From Rhizobium sp. BK313 (GTDB lineage: Bacteria > Pseudomonadota > Alphaproteobacteria > Rhizobiales > Rhizobiaceae), in the NCBI RefSeq assembly GCF_014193655.1, contig NZ_JACHZQ010000006.1:186001-250000 (forward strand): DNA of 64,000 bases. Direction: 5' to 3'. The position numbers and the translations under genes are program-made. The notes under the pieces were generated by a model that was given only the letters and a program-made list of their open reading frames with translations, did no database searches and was not told where the DNA came from. This document shows positions 34,644 to 43,635 of this stretch, piece after piece; position 1 is the stretch's first letter, and the number at the start of each line of letters is the position of its first letter.

Positions 34644-36515
34644 GTGCTTTTTCCCCTCGAAGCAGCGCTGAAAGCCGACGCCAAGACCGTCGAAGCGTCT
34701 GGCGACTACGATATCGTGATCGTCGGCGCCGGCATTTCCGGTGCAATCATTGCCAAGCAGGCTGTGGAAGCGGGCAAGCGTGTCCTTATCCTTGAAGCCG
34801 GAACCGGTGCCAATAGCACTCTGACAGGCTATAACGACCTGCTGACAACCTTCTATTCGGCAGCCAGCAAGGATAATCAGTCACCCTTTCCGCTGAATGC
34901 CAACGCGGCCATGCCCCGCAGCCCGCAGCTTCGCAAGCTGCAGGCGGGGGAAACCGATAGCTCGACCTATATCGTTCAATCCGGCCCTTATGTCAGCGAT
35001 ACGACATATACCCGCATTTTCGGCGGAACCACCATGCACTGGGAGGCAAAAACGCCTCGCCTGCTTCGCTCGGATTTCAAGACGCGCACCAATTTCGGCC
35101 AAGGGCTGGACTGGCCACTGGGCTTTGAGGAAATCGAGGACGATTACCGCCTGGCCGAGCGGGAAATCGGTGTATCGGCGAATGTCGAAGACCAGCAATA
35201 TCTGCAGCAGACCTTCCCGGACGGCTATGTCTTTCCCATGCGCGGCTTGCCTCTTTCCTATTTGGACCAGCAGGTCAACAAGGGCATCGAAGGCACCAAT
35301 GTCGAACTTTACGGCAAGACCTATCCCCTGAAGGTCAGGCCCTATCCGCAGGGGCGCAACAGCATACCAAACCCGGCCTATGATGGCGGGAAAGGTTACC
35401 GTCCAATCGGCGCAGTCAATACGCATCAGGTCGAAGAGGGCGGTCGCTGCCAGGGCAATACCAACTGTGTACCGCTCTGTCCCGTGCAAGCGCGCTACCA
35501 CTCGGGCAAAACGCTTGCTAAGGCGTTCGCGGCAAACGGGAAAGAGGGCGGACGGCTTGTCGAATTGCTGTCGCAGGCGGTCGCATCGAGGGTCGACATC
35601 GATGCAGAAAGCGGGAAAGTCCGCTCGCTGGAGGTGAAGGTCTATAAGGACCCGGCCTCACCGGCCCATGAGACCATCACCGTGAAGGGCAAGGTCTTCG
35701 TGCTTGCGGCAGGCGCCATCGAAACGGCGCGTCTCATGCTGGCCTCCGGGCTGCGCAGCACCAGCGGCCTTGTCGGACGCAATCTGATGGACCATGCCTA
35801 TCTGCTGAACTGGGCGTTGATGCCGCAAATCTGCGGCACGATGCGCGGAACCAGCTCGACGGGCGGTATCGTGGATCTGCGCGACGGCCCCTTCCGGGAA
35901 AGGCAGGCAGCCTTCGCCATCGATATCCATAACGACGGCTGGGGCTGGGCGACCGGCGCGCCGACCTCCGACCTTCTCGAATTGGTGGACGATCGCAACC
36001 TCCATGGGGCGGATCTTCGACGCGGCGTCATCGACCGGGTTTCGCGGCAGTTGTTGCTGGCATTCATGATCGAGGTCATGCCCGTCGAAAGCAACCGCAT
36101 CACGGTGGATCCGCAATATACCGATGCCCTGGGCAATATGCGGCCCATCCTGTCCTTCACGGTTCCCGAATATACCATGAAGGGTGCCGCCTATGGCCGT
36201 CAGTTTGCGCGCACCGTCTTTGCACGTTTAGGCGCGCAGGATCATACCCGATACGACCCCAGCGACTTCGGCTATGTGGCCTACGAGAGACAAGGCTATG
36301 CGATCCGCGGCGGCAACCATCTGGCCGGCACCCATATCATGGGAACGTCGAAGACCAATTCCGTCGTGGACAAGAACCAGCGCAGCTGGGACCACGAAAA
36401 CCTCTACCTCGTGGGCGGCGGCAGCATGCCGACGATCGGCACGGCCAATGTCACCTTGACGCTGGCCGCCATGTGCTTCCGAAGCAGCCGCGACATTCTG
36501 AAATCTCTGCATTGA
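34644..36515 (+). CDS. GMC-family FAD oxidoreductase (pyranose/glycoside dehydrogenase-like)
   Basis: A 623-residue flavoprotein. The FAD-binding VIVGAGISGAIIAKQAVEAG lies at residues 25-44, IFGGTTMHWEAKTPRL near 128, and a cysteine-bearing RCQGNTNCVPLCP near 267-279 is typical of gluconate-dehydrogenase-like GMC enzymes. GGNHLAGTHIMGT and VGGGSMPTIGTANVTLTLAA near the C-terminus hold the catalytic His and flavin contacts. It has no Tat signal. With the FAD-SLDH subunit two genes on, it probably oxidises a sugar or glycoside hydroxyl, possibly C2 or C3 of a glucosyl unit. The start is the GTG at 34644 behind ATGGAGGACC. Confidence 0.87.
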   Translation: MLFPLEAALKADAKTVEASGDYDIVIVGAGISGAIIAKQAVEAGKRVLILEAGTGANSTLTGYNDLLTTFYSAASKDNQSPFPLNANAAMPRSPQLRKLQAGETDSSTYIVQSGPYVSDTTYTRIFGGTTMHWEAKTPRLLRSDFKTRTNFGQGLDWPLGFEEIEDDYRLAEREIGVSANVEDQQYLQQTFPDGYVFPMRGLPLSYLDQQVNKGIEGTNVELYGKTYPLKVRPYPQGRNSIPNPAYDGGKGYRPIGAVNTHQVEEGGRCQGNTNCVPLCPVQARYHSGKTLAKAFAANGKEGGRLVELLSQAVASRVDIDAESGKVRSLEVKVYKDPASPAHETITVKGKVFVLAAGAIETARLMLASGLRSTSGLVGRNLMDHAYLLNWALMPQICGTMRGTSSTGGIVDLRDGPFRERQAAFAIDIHNDGWGWATGAPTSDLLELVDDRNLHGADLRRGVIDRVSRQLLLAFMIEVMPVESNRITVDPQYTDALGNMRPILSFTVPEYTMKGAAYGRQFARTVFARLGAQDHTRYDPSDFGYVAYERQGYAIRGGNHLAGTHIMGTSKTNSVVDKNQRSWDHENLYLVGGGSMPTIGTANVTLTLAAMCFRSSRDILKSLH

Positions 36516-36615
36516 ACGAAGACCAACATCCGGTGCGCGGAATGAACGGACGACCTCGGCGCAAGCGACACCAAGCCGGCCTGTGCACCTAACTTATCTT
36601 CCATGGAGCTTGAGC

Positions 36616-37734
36616 ATGCATTCTTACAGCATTAGGACGCTCGACGAGCTGAAAGAGTTTCTCCACCGGGCAATGCAGCTCGAACATGCGACGATTCCGC
36701 CGTATCTGACGGCGCTTTATTCGATAAAGCCCGGCGTCAACCAGGATGCGACCCAGGTTCTGCGCGTGATCGTCGTGGAAGAAATGCTGCATCTGACCAT
36801 CGCGGCCAATATTCTCAATGCCATCGGTGGCACGCCGGATCTTACTAGGCCGGACTTCGCAGTTAGCTATCCCGCCTCTCTGCCGGACGGCGAGACCGAT
36901 TTCAAGGTCAGCATCCAGGCTTTCAGTCGCGACGCGCTGGCGACTTTCCTGAAAATCGAGCGACCGGCCCAACGTCCCGAACATCTCGCTGGCAGGGGCC
37001 TGATACAGCGCAAGGCGTCCCCGCATACCACCGCGCTTGGCAGCCATCCGATGCACGAGGACCTCTATTTTTATAGTATCGGCGAGTTCTACGCGGCCAT
37101 CGTAGAAGGCATCAAATACCTGGAAGCCGAAGCGCATCGGGTGGGCACAACCATTTTTACCGGCGACAAGTCACGCCAGATCACCTCGGAATATTATTAT
37201 TCCGGCGGCGGCGAGCTGTTTCCCGTGACCGATCTGAAAAGCGCCTTGGAAGCCGTCGAGCTCGTCATCGAACAGGGCGAAGGCGACGGTGGCGGCATCT
37301 ACGACGACGACGAGCACGAACTGGCTCACTACTATCGTTTCGAGGAGCTGGTCGAAGGCCGCTACTACCAGAAGGGCGACCAGCCCGGCCATCCCACAGG
37401 TCCGCAGTTGCACGTCGACTGGGAGGGCGCCTATCCCATCCAACAAAACCTGAAAGTGAACGACATAACCGGAGACCGGGAACTGCTTGAGGCGACGATC
37501 GCCTTCAACATACGCTACGGCGAATTTCTGCAGCTTTTGACGCGTGCCTATAACGGCCAGCCGAGCCTGCTGCTGGAAGCCGTTCCGATCATGTTCGAAT
37601 TCCGCAACATGATCCTCGAACTCATCCGCAATCCCCTACGGGGCTGTCCCGGTAAGAACGGCAGCCCAACCTATGAGATCCCCTCCAGTACCAAACAGCC
37701 AGCCATTACCCGCCAGGCGGAGGTGACCGCATGA
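36616..37734 (+). CDS. ferritin-like domain protein related to VioB/RebD dimer synthases
   Basis: A 372-residue protein. The pair LEHATIPPYLTALYSIKPG (about residues 21-40) and VVEEMLHLTIAANILNAIGGTP (about 54-76) is the ferritin-like signature of the iminophenyl-pyruvate dimer synthase family, in which Glu and His residues of a four-helix bundle bind iron. Related domains form the C-terminal part of VioB/RebD, but many lone copies have unknown roles. The ATG at 36616 has GGAG 8 bases upstream; the ATG at 36583 is less likely. ATGA coupling to the next gene ties it to the flavoenzyme's small subunit. Confidence 0.75.
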   Translation: MHSYSIRTLDELKEFLHRAMQLEHATIPPYLTALYSIKPGVNQDATQVLRVIVVEEMLHLTIAANILNAIGGTPDLTRPDFAVSYPASLPDGETDFKVSIQAFSRDALATFLKIERPAQRPEHLAGRGLIQRKASPHTTALGSHPMHEDLYFYSIGEFYAAIVEGIKYLEAEAHRVGTTIFTGDKSRQITSEYYYSGGGELFPVTDLKSALEAVELVIEQGEGDGGGIYDDDEHELAHYYRFEELVEGRYYQKGDQPGHPTGPQLHVDWEGAYPIQQNLKVNDITGDRELLEATIAFNIRYGEFLQLLTRAYNGQPSLLLEAVPIMFEFRNMILELIRNPLRGCPGKNGSPTYEIPSSTKQPAITRQAEVTA

Positions 37735-38237
37735 ACAGCCGATTAGAGATATTCCTGGGCCTTTCTGTCGAATTGACGGCTTTCTCCCACTTCGATCTTC
37801 TGGGAACGGGCCTGACGGAACGCTATCTCGCTACACTCGACAAGGTGGTCGGCGGCGAGATCACCGACGCGCTGCTGGCCGCCTTCGTCGCCTTGCCGCC
37901 GGAAGACGAGGCCCGTATCCGGGCAATGCGCACGACCATTCTGGGCAATGAACTGCTGGGAGACGTGGCTCGCGCGCTGATTAAGCTCTGGTATTCCGGG
38001 ACCTGGTTCGAGCTGCCCACCGCCTGGACGGAGCGCTTTGGTCCTAGGCCCGCGGATACCACCTTCGTCGTTTCACCCGATGCCTATGTCGAGGGTTTGC
38101 TTTGGAAGGCGATCGGAGCCCACCCCGCAGGCGCCAAAGCGCCCGGTTTCGGCTCCTGGGCCTTTCCGCCGAAAATTCCCCCTCTTCCGGGTCCCGACTA
38201 TCAAAACCTGGTGCCACCGCCGTTGAATGGCCTTTAA
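37731..38237 (+). CDS. FAD-SLDH-type small subunit of a sugar dehydrogenase
   Basis: A 168-residue protein with the pattern of membrane-bound FAD-containing sorbitol/gluconate dehydrogenase small subunits: FDLLGTGLTERYLATLDKV (about residues 22-40) and ARALIKLWYSGTWFELP (about 83-99). Unlike the usual form it has no Tat leader, so the complex should remain cytosolic. Its partner is the GMC flavoprotein encoded two genes upstream. It overlaps the ferritin-like gene by ATGA. Confidence 0.75.
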   Translation: MNSRLEIFLGLSVELTAFSHFDLLGTGLTERYLATLDKVVGGEITDALLAAFVALPPEDEARIRAMRTTILGNELLGDVARALIKLWYSGTWFELPTAWTERFGPRPADTTFVVSPDAYVEGLLWKAIGAHPAGAKAPGFGSWAFPPKIPPLPGPDYQNLVPPPLNGL

Positions 38238-38254
38238 AGAACTGGATCATTGTT

Positions 38255-39193
38255 ATGACGACACATCTGCACCGACTGACGCCTGCCAAGGTCTGGCTTG
38301 GTGTCATCCCTACGCTCTGGTGGAATGACGATTTCATCAATATCGATATCGGCATCCCCTACGAGCAGGCTCTAAGTGAAATGGCGCTCGCCGGCTATGT
38401 TGGATGTGGCGTCGGCCATAAATATCCGACGGACCCGAAAGTGTTGCGACCAGCCCTTGAACTCAGGGGATTGCGGATCTCCGAGCCTTGGGTGAGCACT
38501 TACTTCACCATCAAAGCGATGAAGCGTCATACGCTGGACAATGTCGATGCTCAGCTCGACTTTCTCGAAGCCATGGAAGGTGACAGCCACGATCCGCGCA
38601 GGGCCGATCTGGTCGTCTCCGAGTTCGGCGGGGCGGTCAATCCGCTTCCGGTCGCCCTGTTCCCGAATTGCCCCGATTTCTCCGAGGACCAGTGGAAACA
38701 CCTGATCGAAGGCCTGCATGAGGCCGGAGAGAAAGCCAGGGCCCGTAACCGCCGGCTCTGCTATCACCCGCATCTCGGAACCGGGGTGATGAAGACGGAA
38801 GCGATCCACCGGCTCATGGACGAGACGGATCCAGGCCTGGTCAACATGCTTCTCGATACCGCGCACCAGGCGGCTGCCGGTGTCGATCCGCTGGCATTGG
38901 CCAGAAAATACGCCCACCGCATCAAGCATGTTCATCTGAAAGACATTCGTGCCGGGGTGGTTGATGAGATTCACCGCGAGGGATTGTCCTTCCAGCAGTG
39001 TATCGAGGCGGGGATATTTACGGTCCCGGGGGATGGCTCCATCCAGACCTTTCCGGAAATCCTCGATGCGTTGGCCGAGGCGGATTTCGCCGGTTGGATC
39101 TGCGTCGAAGCAGAACAGGACCCGGCCAAAGCCAATCCGCTGCAATATGCGAAAATGGGTCGCGAATATCTGCGCAAGTTGCTCGGATGGTAG
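38255..39193 (+). CDS. IolE-like sugar isomerase/epimerase TIM-barrel protein
   Basis: A 312-residue xylose-isomerase-like barrel. The metal-ligand motifs are those of myo-inosose-2 dehydratase and related enzymes: CYHPHLGTGV (about residue 169), LLDTAHQAAAG, HRIKHVHLKDIR and the final VEAEQD. It could act as a dehydratase, isomerase or epimerase. Similar barrels catalyse beta-elimination of 3-keto-glycosides in C-glycoside and keto-glycoside cleavage pathways, where a GMC or GFO oxidase makes the keto sugar first. The ATG at 38255 is used because the long frame to 38102 overlaps the preceding gene. Confidence 0.82.
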   Translation: MTTHLHRLTPAKVWLGVIPTLWWNDDFINIDIGIPYEQALSEMALAGYVGCGVGHKYPTDPKVLRPALELRGLRISEPWVSTYFTIKAMKRHTLDNVDAQLDFLEAMEGDSHDPRRADLVVSEFGGAVNPLPVALFPNCPDFSEDQWKHLIEGLHEAGEKARARNRRLCYHPHLGTGVMKTEAIHRLMDETDPGLVNMLLDTAHQAAAGVDPLALARKYAHRIKHVHLKDIRAGVVDEIHREGLSFQQCIEAGIFTVPGDGSIQTFPEILDALAEADFAGWICVEAEQDPAKANPLQYAKMGREYLRKLLGW

Positions 39194-39490
39194 CCCAGGC
39201 ACGGACTTTGTGTTTCAGCCCCGATAGCGATGTGGAGGAGCCGGGGGGATCTCTCCTCATGCTTAGATTCCAGATCTAAACCGCCTTTGTACAGTATAAA
39301 GTCGGCACACGCACCTCATGTCGGCTCCGTGAAAACCAATATTTACGAGTTTGCCTGCTTTCCATCGCGTTTCGTAAGATGTTTCAGAATATTCTTAAGG
39401 GATCGATCGCGAGGACGGAAGGTACATACTTCTCTATAAATTCCGAATTGATCACTAACCACGCGTTATTGGGTAACAATAGCTGGAGCA

Positions 39491-40519
39491 ATGGCGATGA
39501 CAGAGGCATTCAAGCGAGATATATATTTCAGCTTCTTTATGTTTACAGCCGATTTGAAGCCGAATGACGCGGGCTACACCCAGGTTCTCCTCAAACATCT
39601 GAAGGCCCTTACCGACATCGGCTACACTGGCTTTGATATGCATATCGCCCCACGACCGGCCCATGTCGGTCATTACGCTGAGGTCGAAAGCTATGTCCAC
39701 CTCAAGAAGGCATTCGATCAGGCGGGTTTCCGGGATGTGAAATTCACAACCAATGTTGGGACCACGCGAACCTTCGATCCGACATCACCCTATGAGGAAC
39801 AGCGCAAGCAGGCTCTGTCCTATCTCAAATCCCGCGTCGATATCACCTCGGTGCTGGGCGGGGAAAATACGATCATGTCCGGGCCGTTCCTCTACCCCTA
39901 TGGTATCTTTCCGCTGACCGATGACGGTGAACAGATCTGGAGCGACGCGCTTCACGATTGGATAAAGCCACGATTCGCTGCGGCGAGCTCCATCTTTCGG
40001 GAGTTGGCGGAATATGCCTCCGAAAAGAGAGTGAAGCTCGCCATCGAGCCAGTCAAGAATTGGGAAACGCCTGCGCCGACCATGGTCTCGGAAGCGCTGG
40101 ATTTCCTCGAAGACGCCGACATTCCGGTCTGTGGCGTCACGATCGATACAGCCCAGGTCGTGATGGAGAGCCAGGGTCCGGCAATCTTCAGGAAAAATGT
40201 CGCCCGTGCCACACAGCAGAACCGGCTGAACTACGTTCACATCTCGGCACCAGACCGGGGCGCTGTCAAAGACAGCTGGATTCCCTGGGAGATTATGTTG
40301 GGCGAAATCGAGCCGGTCTATTCCGGCCCCTACCTTGTCGAAGTCTTTAACGCGATTCCACCTTTCGAAAGCTCGATGAGAATGACGCGCAGACGCTTCT
40401 GGCGGCCCGGTGAGGACGAACGGGAGGCGAACGTCGACAGCGCCTACGACGTTGCGCGCGCGGCCCTGGAGACATTGCAGGAAAAGATCGCTTCTCACGG
40501 TCGTCAATCTCATCCGTGA
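39491..40519 (+). CDS. sugar phosphate isomerase/epimerase family protein (second TIM barrel)
   Basis: A 342-residue barrel of the xylose-isomerase/D-tagatose-3-epimerase superfamily. AIEPVKNWETP (about residue 188), GVTIDTAQVVMES, LNYVHISAPDRG and YLVEVFN carry the usual Glu/Asp/His/Glu metal ligands. It differs from the IolE-like gene upstream, so the cluster has two non-redundant barrels. It is preceded by a 297-base gap, so it may have its own promoter. Confidence 0.8.
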   Translation: MAMTEAFKRDIYFSFFMFTADLKPNDAGYTQVLLKHLKALTDIGYTGFDMHIAPRPAHVGHYAEVESYVHLKKAFDQAGFRDVKFTTNVGTTRTFDPTSPYEEQRKQALSYLKSRVDITSVLGGENTIMSGPFLYPYGIFPLTDDGEQIWSDALHDWIKPRFAAASSIFRELAEYASEKRVKLAIEPVKNWETPAPTMVSEALDFLEDADIPVCGVTIDTAQVVMESQGPAIFRKNVARATQQNRLNYVHISAPDRGAVKDSWIPWEIMLGEIEPVYSGPYLVEVFNAIPPFESSMRMTRRRFWRPGEDEREANVDSAYDVARAALETLQEKIASHGRQSHP

Positions 40520-40683
40520 CGGCGCTCAGCCGCCCATGTTGGAAACAACCCAAGACGGCGACGCCGGAAAGGCAACCTCCATCCAAGACCCTCGAGGCCG
40601 GCATGGTAGCCAATACTGTCTGGCTGCCCTGCCCGAGTGAACGTCAAACATCAGCAAGCGACCTTTGAATCAGGGAGATACCT

Positions 40684-41508
40684 ATGGTGGCGCAATTGCC
40701 GGATCCGATTAAAATCTTCAGGCGAGCAGGCGATCTTCGTATTCATACGTTCATTTCATCTTTCACAGATGACAATATCGCCAATGCAACGCACATAATC
40801 GAAAGCAAGAACAAGCTGGTTCTTGTCGATGGGCAATTCCTCGTTCCCTATGCGCTGCAGTTCAGGAAGTATGCCAATAGTATTGGCAAGAAGATCGAAC
40901 GGATTTACCTGTCGCACAGGCATCCCGACCATTGGTTCGGTCTGGGAGCCGCATTTAGCGACATTCCGATTTATGCACTACAGGAAACGATAGAGTTCCT
41001 GAAGCAGGATGGGCAGGCTTCTCTACAAGACCATTGGAAATTGGGTAACCTCGTTCCGAACAGCCTGGTAATTCCCGAAGAAACTGTACGTGCCGGCGAG
41101 GAAATCATCGACGGAGTCAAATATGTATTTGACGAAGTCGTTAATACGGAGATCGATTTTCTTCTCACAATAGGTCTTCCAGACGTTGGCGTTTTCATTG
41201 CACAAGACCTGATTTATAGCGGGACGCACCTCTATCTTACGAAATACATGGAGCATTGGATTGGGATTTTGCAGAATATGCTGCTGTCCGACTATGACCT
41301 GTTCCTTCCCGGTCACGGCTTCCCGGCTGACAAAAATGAGGTTGCCAAAAATATAGAGTATTTGTCTGTCGCCATGGGGGCTGTTGGCAAAGGTCTCACC
41401 AATGATACTTTCAAGCGCTTCATGCTGGAAAGTTTTCCCGAACGAAAATGCCCCGCAATATTCGATATATACATGCCGCGCTTATTCGATAACGCGAGCG
41501 AGTTTTAA
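40684..41508 (+). CDS. MBL-fold metallohydrolase
   Basis: A 274-residue metallo-beta-lactamase-fold protein. The zinc motif SHRHPDHWFG places His78, His80, Asp82 and His83 in the standard HxHxDH arrangement; DLFLPGHGFP near residue 210 supplies the second conserved His. The fold covers lactonases, thioesterases, glyoxalase II and acyl-homoserine-lactonases. GGGAGATACC precedes the ATG. Lying near a LuxI/R pair, quorum-signal cleavage cannot be excluded, but the surrounding sugar genes suggest lactone or ester hydrolysis in the pathway. Confidence 0.8.
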   Translation: MVAQLPDPIKIFRRAGDLRIHTFISSFTDDNIANATHIIESKNKLVLVDGQFLVPYALQFRKYANSIGKKIERIYLSHRHPDHWFGLGAAFSDIPIYALQETIEFLKQDGQASLQDHWKLGNLVPNSLVIPEETVRAGEEIIDGVKYVFDEVVNTEIDFLLTIGLPDVGVFIAQDLIYSGTHLYLTKYMEHWIGILQNMLLSDYDLFLPGHGFPADKNEVAKNIEYLSVAMGAVGKGLTNDTFKRFMLESFPERKCPAIFDIYMPRLFDNASEF

Positions 41509-41546
41509 TATATTGCAATTGCCGCCAACAGGGGAGCCTTTAGAAC

Positions 41547-43202
41547 ATGGGCGAGAAATTCACGGTTGGACAATATATGGTCGACAGACTTCATGAGCTG
41601 GGTCTGCGGCACCTCTTTTCCATAGCGGGCGATTATTCGATTGAATGGGTAAACAGTTACGTCGAGAAAAGCCCTATACGGGTCATAGAAGACGTGAATG
41701 AACTCAATGCGGGTTATGCCGCTGACGGCTATGCGAGACTGAACGGAATTGGTGCGTTGTGCGTTACCTATTCCGCAGGTGCGCTTTGCGCCACAAATGC
41801 GATCGCCGGATCCTACGTCGAGAAAGTGCCGGTTGTTTTGATCAACGGGGCGCCAAGCATCAAAAAAACGCTCACGTTCGAACAAACCGGCTACAGTTCG
41901 CATCACTTCATCAGTGGACGGGAAACGGATCTTCAGGTGTTCGAATACATAACTGCCGCTGCAGTCCGTATCGATAGCCCTCATCTTGCGCCGATGCTCA
42001 TAGATTACGCGCTGACGCAGTGCATCACGGAGAGACGTCCGGTCTATATCGAGTTGCTGGAGGATATGGTGGACCTGGAATGCGCACGTCCGTTGACTGC
42101 ATTAAAACCAGCGCCGGTTATGTCCGACGAAGACAGCCTGAATCAGTCGATTACGCAAATCAGCGAAAGATTGCAAAATGCTACCAAACCTCTGATCTGG
42201 ATTGGTGTCGAGATCGACCGGTTTGGCCTTCACGACCAGGCAGAGCGACTCATCCGGGATCTCAAAATTCCCTACGTGACCGAGCTTTTGAGCAAGTCCA
42301 TCCTGTCGGAAGACGATGCACAATTTGCCGGGGTATTTGATGGCAAATCGTCATCACCCTATGTTCAGTCTTTGGTTAAAGACTCCGATTTCGTATTGGC
42401 GTTAGGCGTCTGGTTGACGGACATCAATGATTTGGGCTGGCCTATCGATTTCGAAAAAACCGCATTTGCCTCCTGGGATACATTGAAATACGGCGCAAGC
42501 TTCGAGGCACAGGTTTCGCTGGCGGATCTCGTCAACGGCTTAATTGACAAAAGATTGACGTGCAAAACCCAAAGTTTTCCAGCAAAAACAGCCCCGCAAG
42601 CGCCGGCCGTGAACCTGGCAGACGGAATTACGTATCAGGGCTTCTACGATTTCATTCAGCACCAGATCGACGGAAATACTATCGTTGGTGCCGACGCGAG
42701 TTTGAATTATTTCGGGAGCATACTTCTGAAAGTGGGGGCGCGCCGCGGTTTCATCGTTCAATCATCTTATTCGGCGATCGGTTATATTGGGCCAGCCGCG
42801 ACAGGGGTTTCTCTGGCGAAACAAGATAAACAAAGGCTGATGGTCTTTTCGGGGGACGGCGGGTTTCAGATGACCGCTCAATGCCTCTCGACACAAACCC
42901 GTTTCAATCTCAACCCGATCATCTTCGTGATGGACAACGGTGTCTATGGCGTGGAGCAGTGGCTTGCCGATGCATCGGTTTTTCATGGTAACACGCCGTT
43001 CTACAATTCATGCAACCTGCACCGATGGAATTACAGCAAGTTGGCAGAGGTCTTCGGCTGCCGAGGCTGGGAGGTGCACACCTATGGCGAACTGGAGGAA
43101 GCTGTAAATGGCGCCAAAGAAAACCTGAACAGCCCGTCCATCATCCAGGTTGTCGTGCCTCAGCGGTCGATCCCCGACAATGCGAATTGGAAGGCAAACT
43201 AG
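41547..43202 (+). CDS. thiamine-diphosphate 2-oxoacid decarboxylase
   Basis: A 551-residue ThDP enzyme of the pyruvate/indolepyruvate decarboxylase type. NELNAGYAADGYAR (Glu52) supplies the cofactor-activating glutamate, and SSHHF (His119-His120) is the His-His pair of decarboxylases, absent from acetolactate synthases. SGDGGFQMTAQCL with MDNGVYGVE about 30 residues later is the ThDP/Mg2+ motif. It removes CO2 from a 2-oxo acid to give an aldehyde. It is the last gene of the run begun by GH15. The substrate (pyruvate, aryl pyruvate or a sugar-derived 2-keto acid) cannot be read from sequence. Confidence 0.88.
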   Translation: MGEKFTVGQYMVDRLHELGLRHLFSIAGDYSIEWVNSYVEKSPIRVIEDVNELNAGYAADGYARLNGIGALCVTYSAGALCATNAIAGSYVEKVPVVLINGAPSIKKTLTFEQTGYSSHHFISGRETDLQVFEYITAAAVRIDSPHLAPMLIDYALTQCITERRPVYIELLEDMVDLECARPLTALKPAPVMSDEDSLNQSITQISERLQNATKPLIWIGVEIDRFGLHDQAERLIRDLKIPYVTELLSKSILSEDDAQFAGVFDGKSSSPYVQSLVKDSDFVLALGVWLTDINDLGWPIDFEKTAFASWDTLKYGASFEAQVSLADLVNGLIDKRLTCKTQSFPAKTAPQAPAVNLADGITYQGFYDFIQHQIDGNTIVGADASLNYFGSILLKVGARRGFIVQSSYSAIGYIGPAATGVSLAKQDKQRLMVFSGDGGFQMTAQCLSTQTRFNLNPIIFVMDNGVYGVEQWLADASVFHGNTPFYNSCNLHRWNYSKLAEVFGCRGWEVHTYGELEEAVNGAKENLNSPSIIQVVVPQRSIPDNANWKAN

Positions 43203-43635
43203 AGTGGCCGATGCCGCAGAAATTCTGGGGCGGCGAAAGCCGCTCTCGGGACGGCTTCCGCATAGTAGGTATCACACTGAACAACTGATCCAGTCTGTCA
43301 TAGTGTGTTAAGACAATCTCGAAGCCTTTGGCGAAATGCTGGAAAAATTGTGCCGGAACATTTCCGACGACTAGACCAGTTGAAGGTCGATCTGGCGGTC
43401 GTTGGAGCAGCTCTGCTCCAACGTATGTGCGGTCTTCTTTAAAGATCCAGCCCCGCTTGCGAAGCCACACGTCAAGAGCACAACGGTCAATCGATACGGA
43501 CCTATCCTCACTCGGGCATAGGACCATCTCGTTGAGGGCGATGTCCTTCTCAACATCGATCAAGCCAATGATAAATGAGACGGCCGTTCGACATAGATGC
43601 GTGACGAGCGTCTCGGCGATTGACTGCGCTTCGGA
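43203..43635. other. about 430-base gap between two convergent clusters
   Basis: It contains a GCGGC-GAAA-GCCGC hairpin (43230-43243) 28 bases after the decarboxylase stop, without a T-run. A minus-strand frame from a TTG at 43563 down to 43141 reads protein-like (RCALDVWLRKRGWIFKEDR, for example) but has no ribosome site or recognised motif. I cannot decide whether it is a gene. Confidence 0.35.

Noticed and set aside
43141..43563. Protein-like minus-strand frame downstream of the FkbM gene
   Set aside because: It starts at a TTG without a ribosome site, overlaps the end of the decarboxylase gene and has no recognisable motif; left as undecided in the gap description.
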